Source of the DNA: Rhizobium sp. LCM 4573
GTDB lineage: Bacteria; Pseudomonadota; Alphaproteobacteria; Rhizobiales; Rhizobiaceae
Direction: 5' to 3'
Assembly (NCBI RefSeq): GCF_001854865.1
Contig: NZ_MDDW01000026.1
Coordinates: 426,888-434,393 of the forward strand
DNA: 7,506 bases
Each line of letters starts with the position of its first letter. The first letter of the stretch is position 1. Below, in pieces: positions 1 to 5,649 of this stretch. Under the pieces are notes generated by a model that had not been told where the DNA came from, did no database searches, and saw only the letters and a program-made list of their open reading frames with translations. The position numbers and the translations under genes were made by a program.

Positions 1-1606
1 CGGAACTCGTCTTGGTCAGCGCGCCGCCTCCGACCAGCACGCCGTTCACGGCCCCAGCCCGAAAATCGAAGGCGCCGGCATTGATGGTGGCGGTCTCGGC
101 GAGCGTTCCGCCCGTGAGCTGGTATGTCCCGGCATTCATCGTGCCGTTGCGCACCGTGCCGCCGGAATGGTCCAGCATCCCCTGCGTTTGGGTTGTTCCG
201 GAAAAGTCGAGCGTTCCGCCGATCACCGTGGTCGTACCTGTGGCGGCGCCGAGCGTGCCCCCGACGCCAAATGTCAATACGCCGGCGTTGATCGTCGTGC
301 CGCCCGTTTGGGCGTTGGCGCCGGAGAGCGTCAACGTGCCGTTGCCCACCTTGGTGAGACCGCCCGCACCCTGCAGCCCGGTAGCGAAGCCGATGTCGAA
401 GCCGTTCGTGTCGATGAAAGCTCCGCTCCCGTTAATGACTACGTCGCCATCCGCGAACCCGGGAAGGAAGTTGGCGATGGTTCCGGTGGCACGAAGCATG
501 CCGCCGTCGAAGATCAAGCTGGGATCGTTCGACTGGTCAAAAACGTAACCGGTCTCCAGGACGCCGCGCGCACCATTCGTGCCGCGGAGAATCAACGTGC
601 CTTGCCCACCGTTGGTCCCCAAACGCGTGGTTGGACTGCTCACGATGCCGCCGTTCTCGATGGTAAGGTGCCCGTGCCCGGTGGCTAGCATGCCGACGTT
701 GAGGACGTCGGTGTTGGTCCAGCTAGAATTCGCACCGCTCACTGTAACGTCGCTGTTGCTGCCATAGCCCACGTAACCCGCGCCGTTGATGACGCTGCCG
801 CCGTCCGCGATCGTCAGGGTACCTTCGCCGACATTGCCGACCCAAAGCACGGAGCCGGCGGCCAATTGCGATCCAGCCCCGCGCACCGTCACCGTACCGG
901 ACGAGCCGTTCCCTGAGCCGATGAGGGTCCCATCGCCGACGACAACGCTGCCGCCGTCGGCGATTGTCAGGGTGCTCTCGCCTCCATTGCCTACCGTGAG
1001 CACGGAGCCGGCGATCAATTGCGATCCAGCCCCGCGTACCGTCACTGTGCCGGACGAGCCGGCCGCGACACCGATGACGGTCTCATCGCCGACGACAGCG
1101 CTGCCGCCGTTCTCAACCGTGACGATGCCGTTGCCCGAAACGCCAACGAAAAGGGTCCCGTGATTAGTCCATGTCGAGCCGGAACCGCTTACCGTAACAG
1201 TGCCGGATGATCCTGCGAGAGCGCCGATCTGGCTAACAACGCTGCTGCTGACGCTGCCGCCATTTGCAATCGTCAGATTGCCGGAGCCGGCTTCTCCGAC
1301 ATAAAGGCTGTTTCTGTTGGTCCAGGTCGAGCCGCTCCCGGTAACCGCGACGGTGCCTTCGCCGGTTGCGTCGATCCCGATTCTCCCGATTGAGTTAGAA
1401 ACCTGCCCACCATTCTCGATCTGGAGCGTACCGGCACCGGTCTCGCCGATATGGAGTTCCCCTATCATATCCCAGGGGTTCGGCCGGTCCCCTGGAACCC
1501 GGACGAGCTCGCCATTATCGATGATTTGCTGCGCTGGGGCCGTTCCAATGCTCAGGCTCAAAACAAGCAGTGAGACCGTGGCGAGCAAGGCCTCTTGCAA
1601 AGCCAA
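1..1606 (-). CDS. Autotransporter-type repeat protein, N-terminal part (3' end outside window)
   Basis: The minus-strand frame is open from a TGA at 1658-1660 to the left edge, giving about 535 residues from a TTG at 1606. It starts with a hydrophobic signal-peptide core (LLATVSLLVLSLSIG) and an APA|QQ cleavage site. About six Gly/Thr/Ser-rich repeats of about 51 residues follow, each with GTVTV, VG and LTI-NGGS segments, typical of the T5SS/PEP-CTERM-associated repeat. After these comes a classic autotransporter beta-strand repeat (GGLTKVGNGTLTLSGAN, GGTTINAGVLTFG) at about 266-370. This composition predicts a beta-helical passenger exported by Sec and displayed by a type V beta-barrel, but the barrel would lie beyond position 1 and is not seen. 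No ATG exists in the signal-peptide frame; the first in-frame ATG (1468) lies after the signal peptide. TTG at 1606 or 1600 is possible, or a frameshift joins the ATG at 1635 in the neighbouring frame. Family call fairly sure, start unsure, ligand unknown. Confidence 0.85.
   Translation of the reverse strand, partial: MALQEALLATVSLLVLSLSIGTAPAQQIIDNGELVRVPGDRPNPWDMIGELHIGETGAGTLQIENGGQVSNSIGRIGIDATGEGTVAVTGSGSTWTNRNSLYVGEAGSGNLTIANGGSVSSSVVSQIGALAGSSGTVTVSGSGSTWTNHGTLFVGVSGNGIVTVENGGSAVVGDETVIGVAAGSSGTVTVRGAGSQLIAGSVLTVGNGGESTLTIADGGSVVVGDGTLIGSGNGSSGTVTVRGAGSQLAAGSVLWVGNVGEGTLTIADGGSVINGAGYVGYGSNSDVTVSGANSSWTNTDVLNVGMLATGHGHLTIENGGIVSSPTTRLGTNGGQGTLILRGTNGARGVLETGYVFDQSNDPSLIFDGGMLRATGTIANFLPGFADGDVVINGSGAFIDTNGFDIGFATGLQGAGGLTKVGNGTLTLSGANAQTGGTTINAGVLTFGVGGTLGAATGTTTVIGGTLDFSGTTQTQGMLDHSGGTVRNGTMNAGTYQLTGGTLAETATINAGAFDFRAGAVNGVLVGGGALTKTSS
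602..1462 (-). repeat. Tandem repeats of about 51 codons in the autotransporter passenger
   Basis: About six tandem units encode the pattern VG-x-x-G-x-GTLTI-x-NGGS, then IG, then G-S-GTVTV-x-G-x-GS. The two central units (792-944 and 945-1097) keep an exact 153-bp period. Between 846-908 and 999-1061 they differ at only 5 of 63 bases, which points to a recent duplication or gene conversion. The outer units are more diverged. The repeat length matches the T5SS/PEP-CTERM-associated repeat as I know it. Confidence 0.85.
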
Positions 1607-1671
1607 GATGCTTTTCCAGAACCCGCTTCGGTCATCCCCACCCTGCCACGAGACACCTCATTGTGACATAG

Positions 1672-1698
1672 ACCACTTCTGCCATAATTAGAAGTGGT
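1672..1698. promoter_or_regulatory. Perfect 9-bp inverted repeat upstream of the autotransporter gene, possible operator
   Basis: The arms ACCACTTCT (1672-1680) and AGAAGTGGT (1690-1698) are perfect reverse complements around an A+T-rich 9-bp spacer (GCCATAATT). The site ends 66 to 37 nt before the candidate starts of the autotransporter gene (TTG 1606, ATG 1635), which suits an operator overlapping a promoter. There is no T-run on either side, so a terminator is unlikely. The regulator is unknown and I cannot place convincing minus-strand -35 and -10 boxes. Confidence 0.4.
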
Positions 1699-1852
1699 GC
1701 GAAGTCTTAAGATGACAAAAATGGACTGATCTCTGGGCATCAAGCTCCCATCTAGGGCGACAAAGCAGTTGCGCCCCTGGTCTTCTTGGCCCGCTCCAGC
1801 CTAAACAATGATCTCGCGCACTGTCTATCGCGCGTTGAAAGCAAGATGTGCC

Positions 1853-1893
1853 GCGCAGGGTCCCACCCTTAAGGGTGAGGAGCGCCCCTGCGC
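1853..1893. repeat. 41-bp composite palindrome, intergenic
   Basis: The outer arms GCGCAGGG (1853-1860) and CCCTGCGC (1886-1893) are perfect complements. Inside sits a 14-bp perfect palindrome (CACCCTTAAGGGTG, 1864-1877), and TCC (1861-1863) can pair with GGA (1879-1881). As RNA this gives a long stem with a UUAA tip, one bulged A and a four-base bulge. Neither side has a T-tract. Its shape and the GGTGAGGAGCGC core resemble the palindromic repeats scattered between genes in many alphaproteobacteria; copy number elsewhere cannot be seen here. Confidence 0.5.
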
Positions 1894-2108
1894 TATTTCC
1901 GCGAGCTATCGACTCTGGTAATCAATTTTGCATGCCGCGCCACCGCTGCGGCAACAATTCCGCCCACTGCGACGATCCAAGAGGCAATCATGCGGGTCCA
2001 TTTGGAGCAATCCCATTCTCTCGCCGACGCAATTGATGCAGGGTGATCACGCATATCGCTGCGTAAATAGGTCCCAAGATCAGAGTTGCGAAAGGAACGA
2101 CAACGCAT

Positions 2109-2131
2109 CGAGGAGCTCAAACTGCTCCTCG
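2109..2131 (-). terminator. 8-bp hairpin downstream of rbtD, possible transcript end
   Basis: CGAGGAGC (2109-2116) and GCTCCTCG (2124-2131) form a perfect 8-bp, mostly G+C stem around a 7-nt loop, about 105 nt past the rbtD stop. No run of T follows on the minus strand, so it is not a classic intrinsic terminator. It may stabilise or mark the 3' end of the operon mRNA. It also overlaps the 20-codon frame at 2080-2142. Confidence 0.3.
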
Positions 2132-2235
2132 GAGAATATCATCGCGTCTCCCCATCGAAAGCTTGACCCCAGCACGGTGCTCCTGGCCCGCCGGATACAC
2201 ACGTCTGCGGTCTTCACCCACTTGATATTCCTTAT

Positions 2236-2964
2236 CTACACGTCGAAGTTCGTCGGCAAGACAATCATGTCCCGGATCGTGACGTTTCGCGGGCGGGTCA
2301 GCATGAAGATGATGGCATCGGAGACTTCTGAGGGCTCGATCAGACTTCCATTGGCTTTTGCCTTTTCAAGGTTTTCCGGGGGCCAATCGGCAAGCAGAGC
2401 GGAAACGACCGGGCCGGGCGAGACCTGGCTGACCCTGATGCCATGGTTTTTCAACTGCCGGCGCATGATCTGGACGAAACTGGTAATCGCCCATTTGGAG
2501 CTGGAATAGACTGGCTCCCACTGAATAGGCGCATGGCCAGCGACGGAGCAAGTCACCAAAATGTCTCCGGTCCCGCGCTCGATCATATGTGGAGCAATGT
2601 CGCGGACGTTCTTCATGACGGCGTTCACGTTGAGATTCAGCATCCGATCCATTGTCGCGGTATCGGTATCGATAAGATCCCCGCCAATATAGGACCCTGC
2701 ATTGCAGTGCAGGATGTCGAGATGATCGACCTTTGCCAGGATTTCCGGCACCATGGCCGCACAACTTGCGGCGTCCAGAAGATCGGTGACCTGCATGACT
2801 ACGGCATCGCCGAACTCGGCAGCGTACGTTTCCAGCGCCTGTCTGTTGTAGTCGACCATCACGACCTTGGCGCCGACATCGATCAGGGCACGGGTGGTGG
2901 CCAGACCGATACCGGAAGCTGCGCCGGTTACTGCAGCGATCTTTCCTTCGAGTAGTTTAGTCAT
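2236..2964 (-). CDS. rbtD: Ribitol 2-dehydrogenase (SDR family)
   Basis: Cytoplasmic NAD-dependent oxidation of ribitol to D-ribulose is predicted. The 242-residue protein has the SDR cofactor loop TGAASGIG (13-20), an Asp at the end of beta-2 (D38) that favours NAD over NADP, the NAG motif (88-90), and catalytic S140, Y153 and K157 (YSSSK). The match to Klebsiella ribitol dehydrogenase, as I remember it, runs through the whole chain: NAG-YIGG, WEPVY, SPGPVVSALLADWP, ANGSL and the C-terminal NVT-RD--VLP segment. The ATG at 2964 is chosen because it gives a standard SDR N-terminus and leaves 22 nt after the upstream gene; a longer start at 3030 would overlap that gene and add a tail unlike the family. 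The ribosome site is weak (AGAGG about 12 nt away). It is the last gene of the operon. Activity on related pentitols cannot be excluded. Confidence 0.88.
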   Translation of the reverse strand: MTKLLEGKIAAVTGAASGIGLATTRALIDVGAKVVMVDYNRQALETYAAEFGDAVVMQVTDLLDAASCAAMVPEILAKVDHLDILHCNAGSYIGGDLIDTDTATMDRMLNLNVNAVMKNVRDIAPHMIERGTGDILVTCSVAGHAPIQWEPVYSSSKWAITSFVQIMRRQLKNHGIRVSQVSPGPVVSALLADWPPENLEKAKANGSLIEPSEVSDAIIFMLTRPRNVTIRDMIVLPTNFDV

Positions 2965-2986
2965 CGTCTTGTCTCGCCTCTTGATT

Positions 2987-3715
2987 TTAGACAGCAAGGA
3001 AGCCGCCATCGACTGGCAGTACTGCGCCACTGATCATGGGCGCGTCCTCCGAAATAAGCAGTGCGATCGAGCGCGCGACATCCTCGACCTCTGCAAAGCG
3101 CGCCATGGGGTGGCGAACAATCATGGGGTCACGCTTGGAAGGCTCGGACCACGCCTTCGCGGCAAGCTCCGTCATGGTAACCGTAGGCGCCACGGCATTG
3201 ACCCGGATCCCGTAGGGGCCGAGTTCCTTGGCCATGACACGTGTCGCGCCTTCCAGTCCCGCCTTCGAAGCGGCGTAAGCCACGTGATCCACGAAACCAC
3301 GATGTCCGGCGATCGAGGTCACATTCACGATCGTACCGCCGCCGCCGTTTGAAATGCGAGCGCGCGCGAACTCCTGCGCACAAATCAGTGCGGCCCGCAG
3401 GTTGATGCCGAGGACCTGCTCATAGCCCTCCTCCGTCATATCGATAACGCTTTCAAGCACGTTGGTTCCCGCGCAATTGATCAGCGCGTCTGCCAGTCCC
3501 GCTTTCTTCATGGCGGCGCGTGCTGCTGCGTTGTCGGCGAGATTGACTGATATTACGGTGGCGCTGAACTTTGCCGCAAGATCATCAAGATCGGCCTGCG
3601 AACGCGATAAGGCTACGATTCGCGCGCCACGGTGGGTGAGCAGTTCAACGCAGGCGCGACCGATACCCTTGCCAGCACCCGTGATGATTACCGTTTTTCC
3701 TGTAAAGCTCAACAT
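2987..3715 (-). CDS. L-xylulose reductase (DCXR)-like SDR
   Basis: This 242-residue SDR probably reduces L-xylulose to xylitol (or the reverse) with NADP(H) in the cytoplasm. It has TGAGKGIG (12-19), NCAG (80-83), and catalytic S134, Y147 and K151 (YAASK). After beta-2 it has S37-R38 followed by QADL in place of the NAD-type Asp, as in NADPH-using dicarbonyl/L-xylulose reductase. Similarity to animal DCXR, from memory, is unusually close: GAGKGIGR, SR-QADLD, NLRA, KELGP-GIRVNAV-PTV-MT, W-SEP, RFAEVEDV and LPVDGGF. The ATG at 3715 is fixed by a strong GGAAGGA site; an upstream frame to 3781 would overlap the ATPase gene. It sits 25 nt after the ATPase and 22 nt before rbtD. The nearby xylitol dehydrogenase would take xylitol on to D-xylulose. 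The exact substrate is inferred and another ketose is possible. Confidence 0.78.
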   Translation of the reverse strand: MLSFTGKTVIITGAGKGIGRACVELLTHRGARIVALSRSQADLDDLAAKFSATVISVNLADNAAARAAMKKAGLADALINCAGTNVLESVIDMTEEGYEQVLGINLRAALICAQEFARARISNGGGGTIVNVTSIAGHRGFVDHVAYAASKAGLEGATRVMAKELGPYGIRVNAVAPTVTMTELAAKAWSEPSKRDPMIVRHPMARFAEVEDVARSIALLISEDAPMISGAVLPVDGGFLAV

Positions 3716-3721
3716 GGTTGA

Positions 3722-3728
3722 TCCTTCC
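3722..3728 (-). promoter_or_regulatory. Ribosome binding site that fixes the DCXR-like gene start
   Basis: GGAAGGA on the minus strand lies 6 nt before the ATG at 3715. It supports that start over the longer in-frame extension to 3781, which would run back into the ATPase gene (stop at 3741-3743). Confidence 0.7.
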
Positions 3729-3740
3729 GATGCCTGTTGC

Positions 3741-4811
3741 TCAGAACGGGAGTCTTTGCTCGGTTTGTTTGTCGAACACATGAGCCGCGGCAGGATCGAC
3801 GTCGAGCCGTATCCTGTCGCCCTGCTTCAGCGCATGGCGCTCGCGAAAGGCGCACAAGACCCGCTTGCCCGCCAATTCGACTGCCACGAGAATTTCGGCT
3901 CCCGTCGGCTCGATCAACTCGACAGTTGCCGGTACGCCCGTATCGCCATTCGACAGTATCCACTGGTCAGGACGTACCCCGTAAATCACCTCCTGGCCGT
4001 TACTCGCCCGCGTGCCTTGTGGAAGGGGAAGGGCCGACCCATCAGCGAGCCGCGCTGAGTTCAAAGAGAGATCGATTGTGGCTGGTAGCATGTTCATCGC
4101 CGGCGATCCGATGAAGCCGGCGACGAAGGTATTTGCCGGCCTGTCGTAAAGCTCTAGTGGCGCACCGATCTGCTCCACCTTGCCGTCACGAAGCACTACA
4201 ATGCGGTCCGCCATTGTCATGGCTTCAATCTGGTCATGCGTGACGTACACGGAAGTAGCGCCGAGGCGCTGGTGAAGAGCTTTGATTTCCGACCGCATAT
4301 CTACGCGCAACGCGGCGTCCAGATTTGACAGCGGCTCGTCGAAAAAGAAAGCCTTTGGGCGGCGAACCATCGCGCGCCCCATGGCAACACGCTGCCGCTG
4401 GCCTCCAGAGAGCGCCTTCGGATATCGATCGAGATAGGGCGTAAGCCGCAACATCTCGGCAGCCTTGTCGACCTTGGCGTTGCGATCCGCAAGATTTTCG
4501 CCGCGCAACTTCAGTGCGAAGGCCATGTTCTCCCGAACGGTCATATGCGGATAGAGCGCATAGTTCTGGAACACCATTGCCACGTCGCGGTCCTTGGCGG
4601 CGATGTTGTCGACGCGATGACCGCCAAGCTTGATCGTGCCGCCGGTGATCTCCTCAAGGCCGGCAAGCGATCGCAGCAGCGTGGATTTGCCGCAACCGGA
4701 GGGACCGACCAGTACGACGAACTCACCGTCGGCTATATCGAACGAGATCTTGCGCAGTGCGTGATAGGAGCCGTAATGCTTGTCGACCTGGTCGAGCTCG
4801 ATCGTCGCCAT
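3741..4811 (-). CDS. Sugar ABC transporter ATP-binding protein (MalK/UgpC/MsmX type)
   Basis: This ATPase powers polyol uptake at the inner face of the cytoplasmic membrane together with the MalG-type permease. The 356 residues include Walker A GPSGCGKST (36-44), Q-loop Q82 (FQNYALYPHMTV), the signature LSGGQ (134-138), Walker B AFFFDEP (154-160), D-loop SNLD (162-165) and H-loop H192. FIGSPAMN (233-240) then leads into a C-terminal OB-fold domain (about 245-356) typical of the MalK/UgpC group. Length is normal for the family. The ATG at 4811 has AAGGA 7 nt upstream. The gene is set between dehydrogenase genes, 66 nt after the GatDH-like gene and 25 nt before the DCXR-like one. Substrate is inferred to be a polyol from this context. 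Confidence 0.93.
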   Translation of the reverse strand: MATIELDQVDKHYGSYHALRKISFDIADGEFVVLVGPSGCGKSTLLRSLAGLEEITGGTIKLGGHRVDNIAAKDRDVAMVFQNYALYPHMTVRENMAFALKLRGENLADRNAKVDKAAEMLRLTPYLDRYPKALSGGQRQRVAMGRAMVRRPKAFFFDEPLSNLDAALRVDMRSEIKALHQRLGATSVYVTHDQIEAMTMADRIVVLRDGKVEQIGAPLELYDRPANTFVAGFIGSPAMNMLPATIDLSLNSARLADGSALPLPQGTRASNGQEVIYGVRPDQWILSNGDTGVPATVELIEPTGAEILVAVELAGKRVLCAFRERHALKQGDRIRLDVDPAAAHVFDKQTEQRLPF

Positions 4812-4833
4812 GTATCAATCCTTAGTCAGTTGT

Positions 4834-4848
4834 GGCGGCATGGCCGCC
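4834..4848 (-). other. Small G+C hairpin in the 66-nt gap before the ATPase gene
   Basis: GGCGGC (4834-4839) and GCCGCC (4843-4848) form a perfect 6-bp stem with a 3-nt loop, in the longest intergenic gap of the operon. No T-run follows, so termination is unlikely; it could tune translation or protect the mRNA. An 8-codon frame (MPPQLTKD, ATG at 4841, TGA at 4815-4817) starts in the hairpin and has AAGGA 9 nt upstream. It stops 3 nt before the ATPase ATG. Confidence 0.35.
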
Positions 4849-4877
4849 GATCCTTCGGGACGAGTGCACGGGCAGCT

Positions 4878-5648
4878 TCACCATGAGGTGTATCCTGCAT
4901 CCGCAACGACGATGCTGCCGGTCATCAGGCTGGCGGCGTCAGAGGCCAGGAACAGGACGACAGATGCAATTTCGTCGACTTCGCCCATGCGCTTCATCGG
5001 CGTCATGTACATCCAGTCCTTGTCCCACCCGGTCCTCTCGATGGCGGTCTTCGTCATGTCGGTCGCGATATAGGTCGGCGCGACGGCGTTGACGCGGACG
5101 CCCCGTTCGGCCCATTCGGCTGCAAGCGACTTCGTCAGCATGTGAACGGCGCCCTTCGAGGCGTTGTAACCTGCTTGCGGCTGCGGCCGGTTGGCAATGA
5201 TCCCTGACATCGAACCGATATTGACGATCGAGCCCTTGCCCGCCTTCAGCATCAGGTTTCCGAAGGCGCGATTGCTCCAGAACACGCCGTTGAGATTCAC
5301 ATTTGCGACTCTCAGCCAATCCACATCGGACATCGCCTCCGCCGGGCTGTGCGAAGCGATACCGGCATTGGCGACCAGAATGTCCACGCGGCCTAGCTTT
5401 GTCGCGATCGCCGCGGCGACACGGTCAGTTTCGTCGGAATCGGTCACGTCGAGACGAATGAATTCGGCCTTCCGCCCGATCGCGGCGAGCTTCAAGACGG
5501 CTGACTGACCGAGCTCTTCATCAAGGTCAGTCAGCACGACATGCGCGCCGGCTTCCGATAGGGCATCAGCGCAGGCATAGCCGATGTTGCGCCCCGCACC
5601 GGTGACGACCGCCACTCTTCCACTGAGATCCAACTTCCGCAGGTACAT
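4878..5648 (-). CDS. Polyol dehydrogenase, galactitol 2-dehydrogenase-like SDR
   Basis: This predicted cytoplasmic NAD-dependent polyol dehydrogenase oxidises a secondary hydroxyl of a sugar alcohol to a ketose. The 256 residues carry TGAGRNIG (16-23), D41 for NAD preference, NAG (94-96), catalytic S148 (GSMSG), Y161 and K165 (YNASK). The stretch NVNLNGVFWSNRAFG, GSMSGIIANRPQ, ASKGAVHMLTKSLAAEWA and the C-terminal AGYTSW closely follow Rhodobacter galactitol dehydrogenase (GatDH) as I remember it; related enzymes also oxidise arabinitol and xylitol. The ATG at 5648 is one nt after the stop of the upstream gene and has GGGAGG at an ideal distance; a TTG at 5660 would overlap that gene and its ribosome site. 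In this operon it might supply L-xylulose from L-arabitol, but that is inference. Confidence 0.8.
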   Translation of the reverse strand: MYLRKLDLSGRVAVVTGAGRNIGYACADALSEAGAHVVLTDLDEELGQSAVLKLAAIGRKAEFIRLDVTDSDETDRVAAAIATKLGRVDILVANAGIASHSPAEAMSDVDWLRVANVNLNGVFWSNRAFGNLMLKAGKGSIVNIGSMSGIIANRPQPQAGYNASKGAVHMLTKSLAAEWAERGVRVNAVAPTYIATDMTKTAIERTGWDKDWMYMTPMKRMGEVDEIASVVLFLASDAASLMTGSIVVADAGYTSW

Positions 5649-5649
5649 G

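Larger units (their letters stand above)
1607..2235. other. Gene-free stretch between rbtD and the autotransporter gene
   Basis: No reading frame here looks like a known protein. A 75-codon minus-strand frame (1893-2120) needs a TTG start, has no ribosome binding site and ends inside the 1853-1893 palindrome. A 20-codon minus-strand frame (2080-2142) has a possible GGGGAG ribosome site but is otherwise unsupported. No tRNA or small RNA is recognised. The visible content is three inverted-repeat structures (1672-1698, 1853-1893, 2109-2131). The stretch separates two unrelated units and probably holds the end of the polyol operon and the promoter of the autotransporter gene. Confidence 0.6.

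Noticed and set aside
12..1163. Several long plus-strand open frames rich in Pro, Val and Ser (12-548, 167-688, 786-1163)
   Set aside because: They are antisense to the Gly/Thr-rich repeats of the autotransporter gene; the minus-strand frame is continuous and matches known repeat families, and these do not.
602..1462. Regularly spaced repeats as a possible CRISPR array
   Set aside because: The period is 153 bp, the repeats are protein-coding and diverged, and there are no unique spacers of 30-40 bp.
1661..1688. Plus-strand promoter-like pair TTGTGA and CATAAT, 16 bp apart
   Set aside because: No plus-strand gene follows and the second box lies in the inverted repeat; the -35 box matches only 4 of 6 bases.
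1558..1743. Minus-strand frame of 61 codons over the autotransporter N-terminus
   Set aside because: Low-complexity shadow in the neighbouring frame; of interest only because its internal ATG at 1635 could be the start if a frameshift exists.
1893..2120. Minus-strand frame of 75 codons with one hydrophobic segment
   Set aside because: It needs a TTG start, has no ribosome site, its 3' end runs into the palindrome, and it resembles nothing I recognise.
1928..2509. Plus-strand frame of 193 codons
   Set aside because: It overlaps the 3' end of rbtD on the opposite strand and shows no family features.
2965..3030. N-terminal extension of rbtD to a start at 3030
   Set aside because: It would overlap the upstream SDR gene and add residues not found in ribitol dehydrogenases; the ATG at 2964 gives the normal N-terminus.
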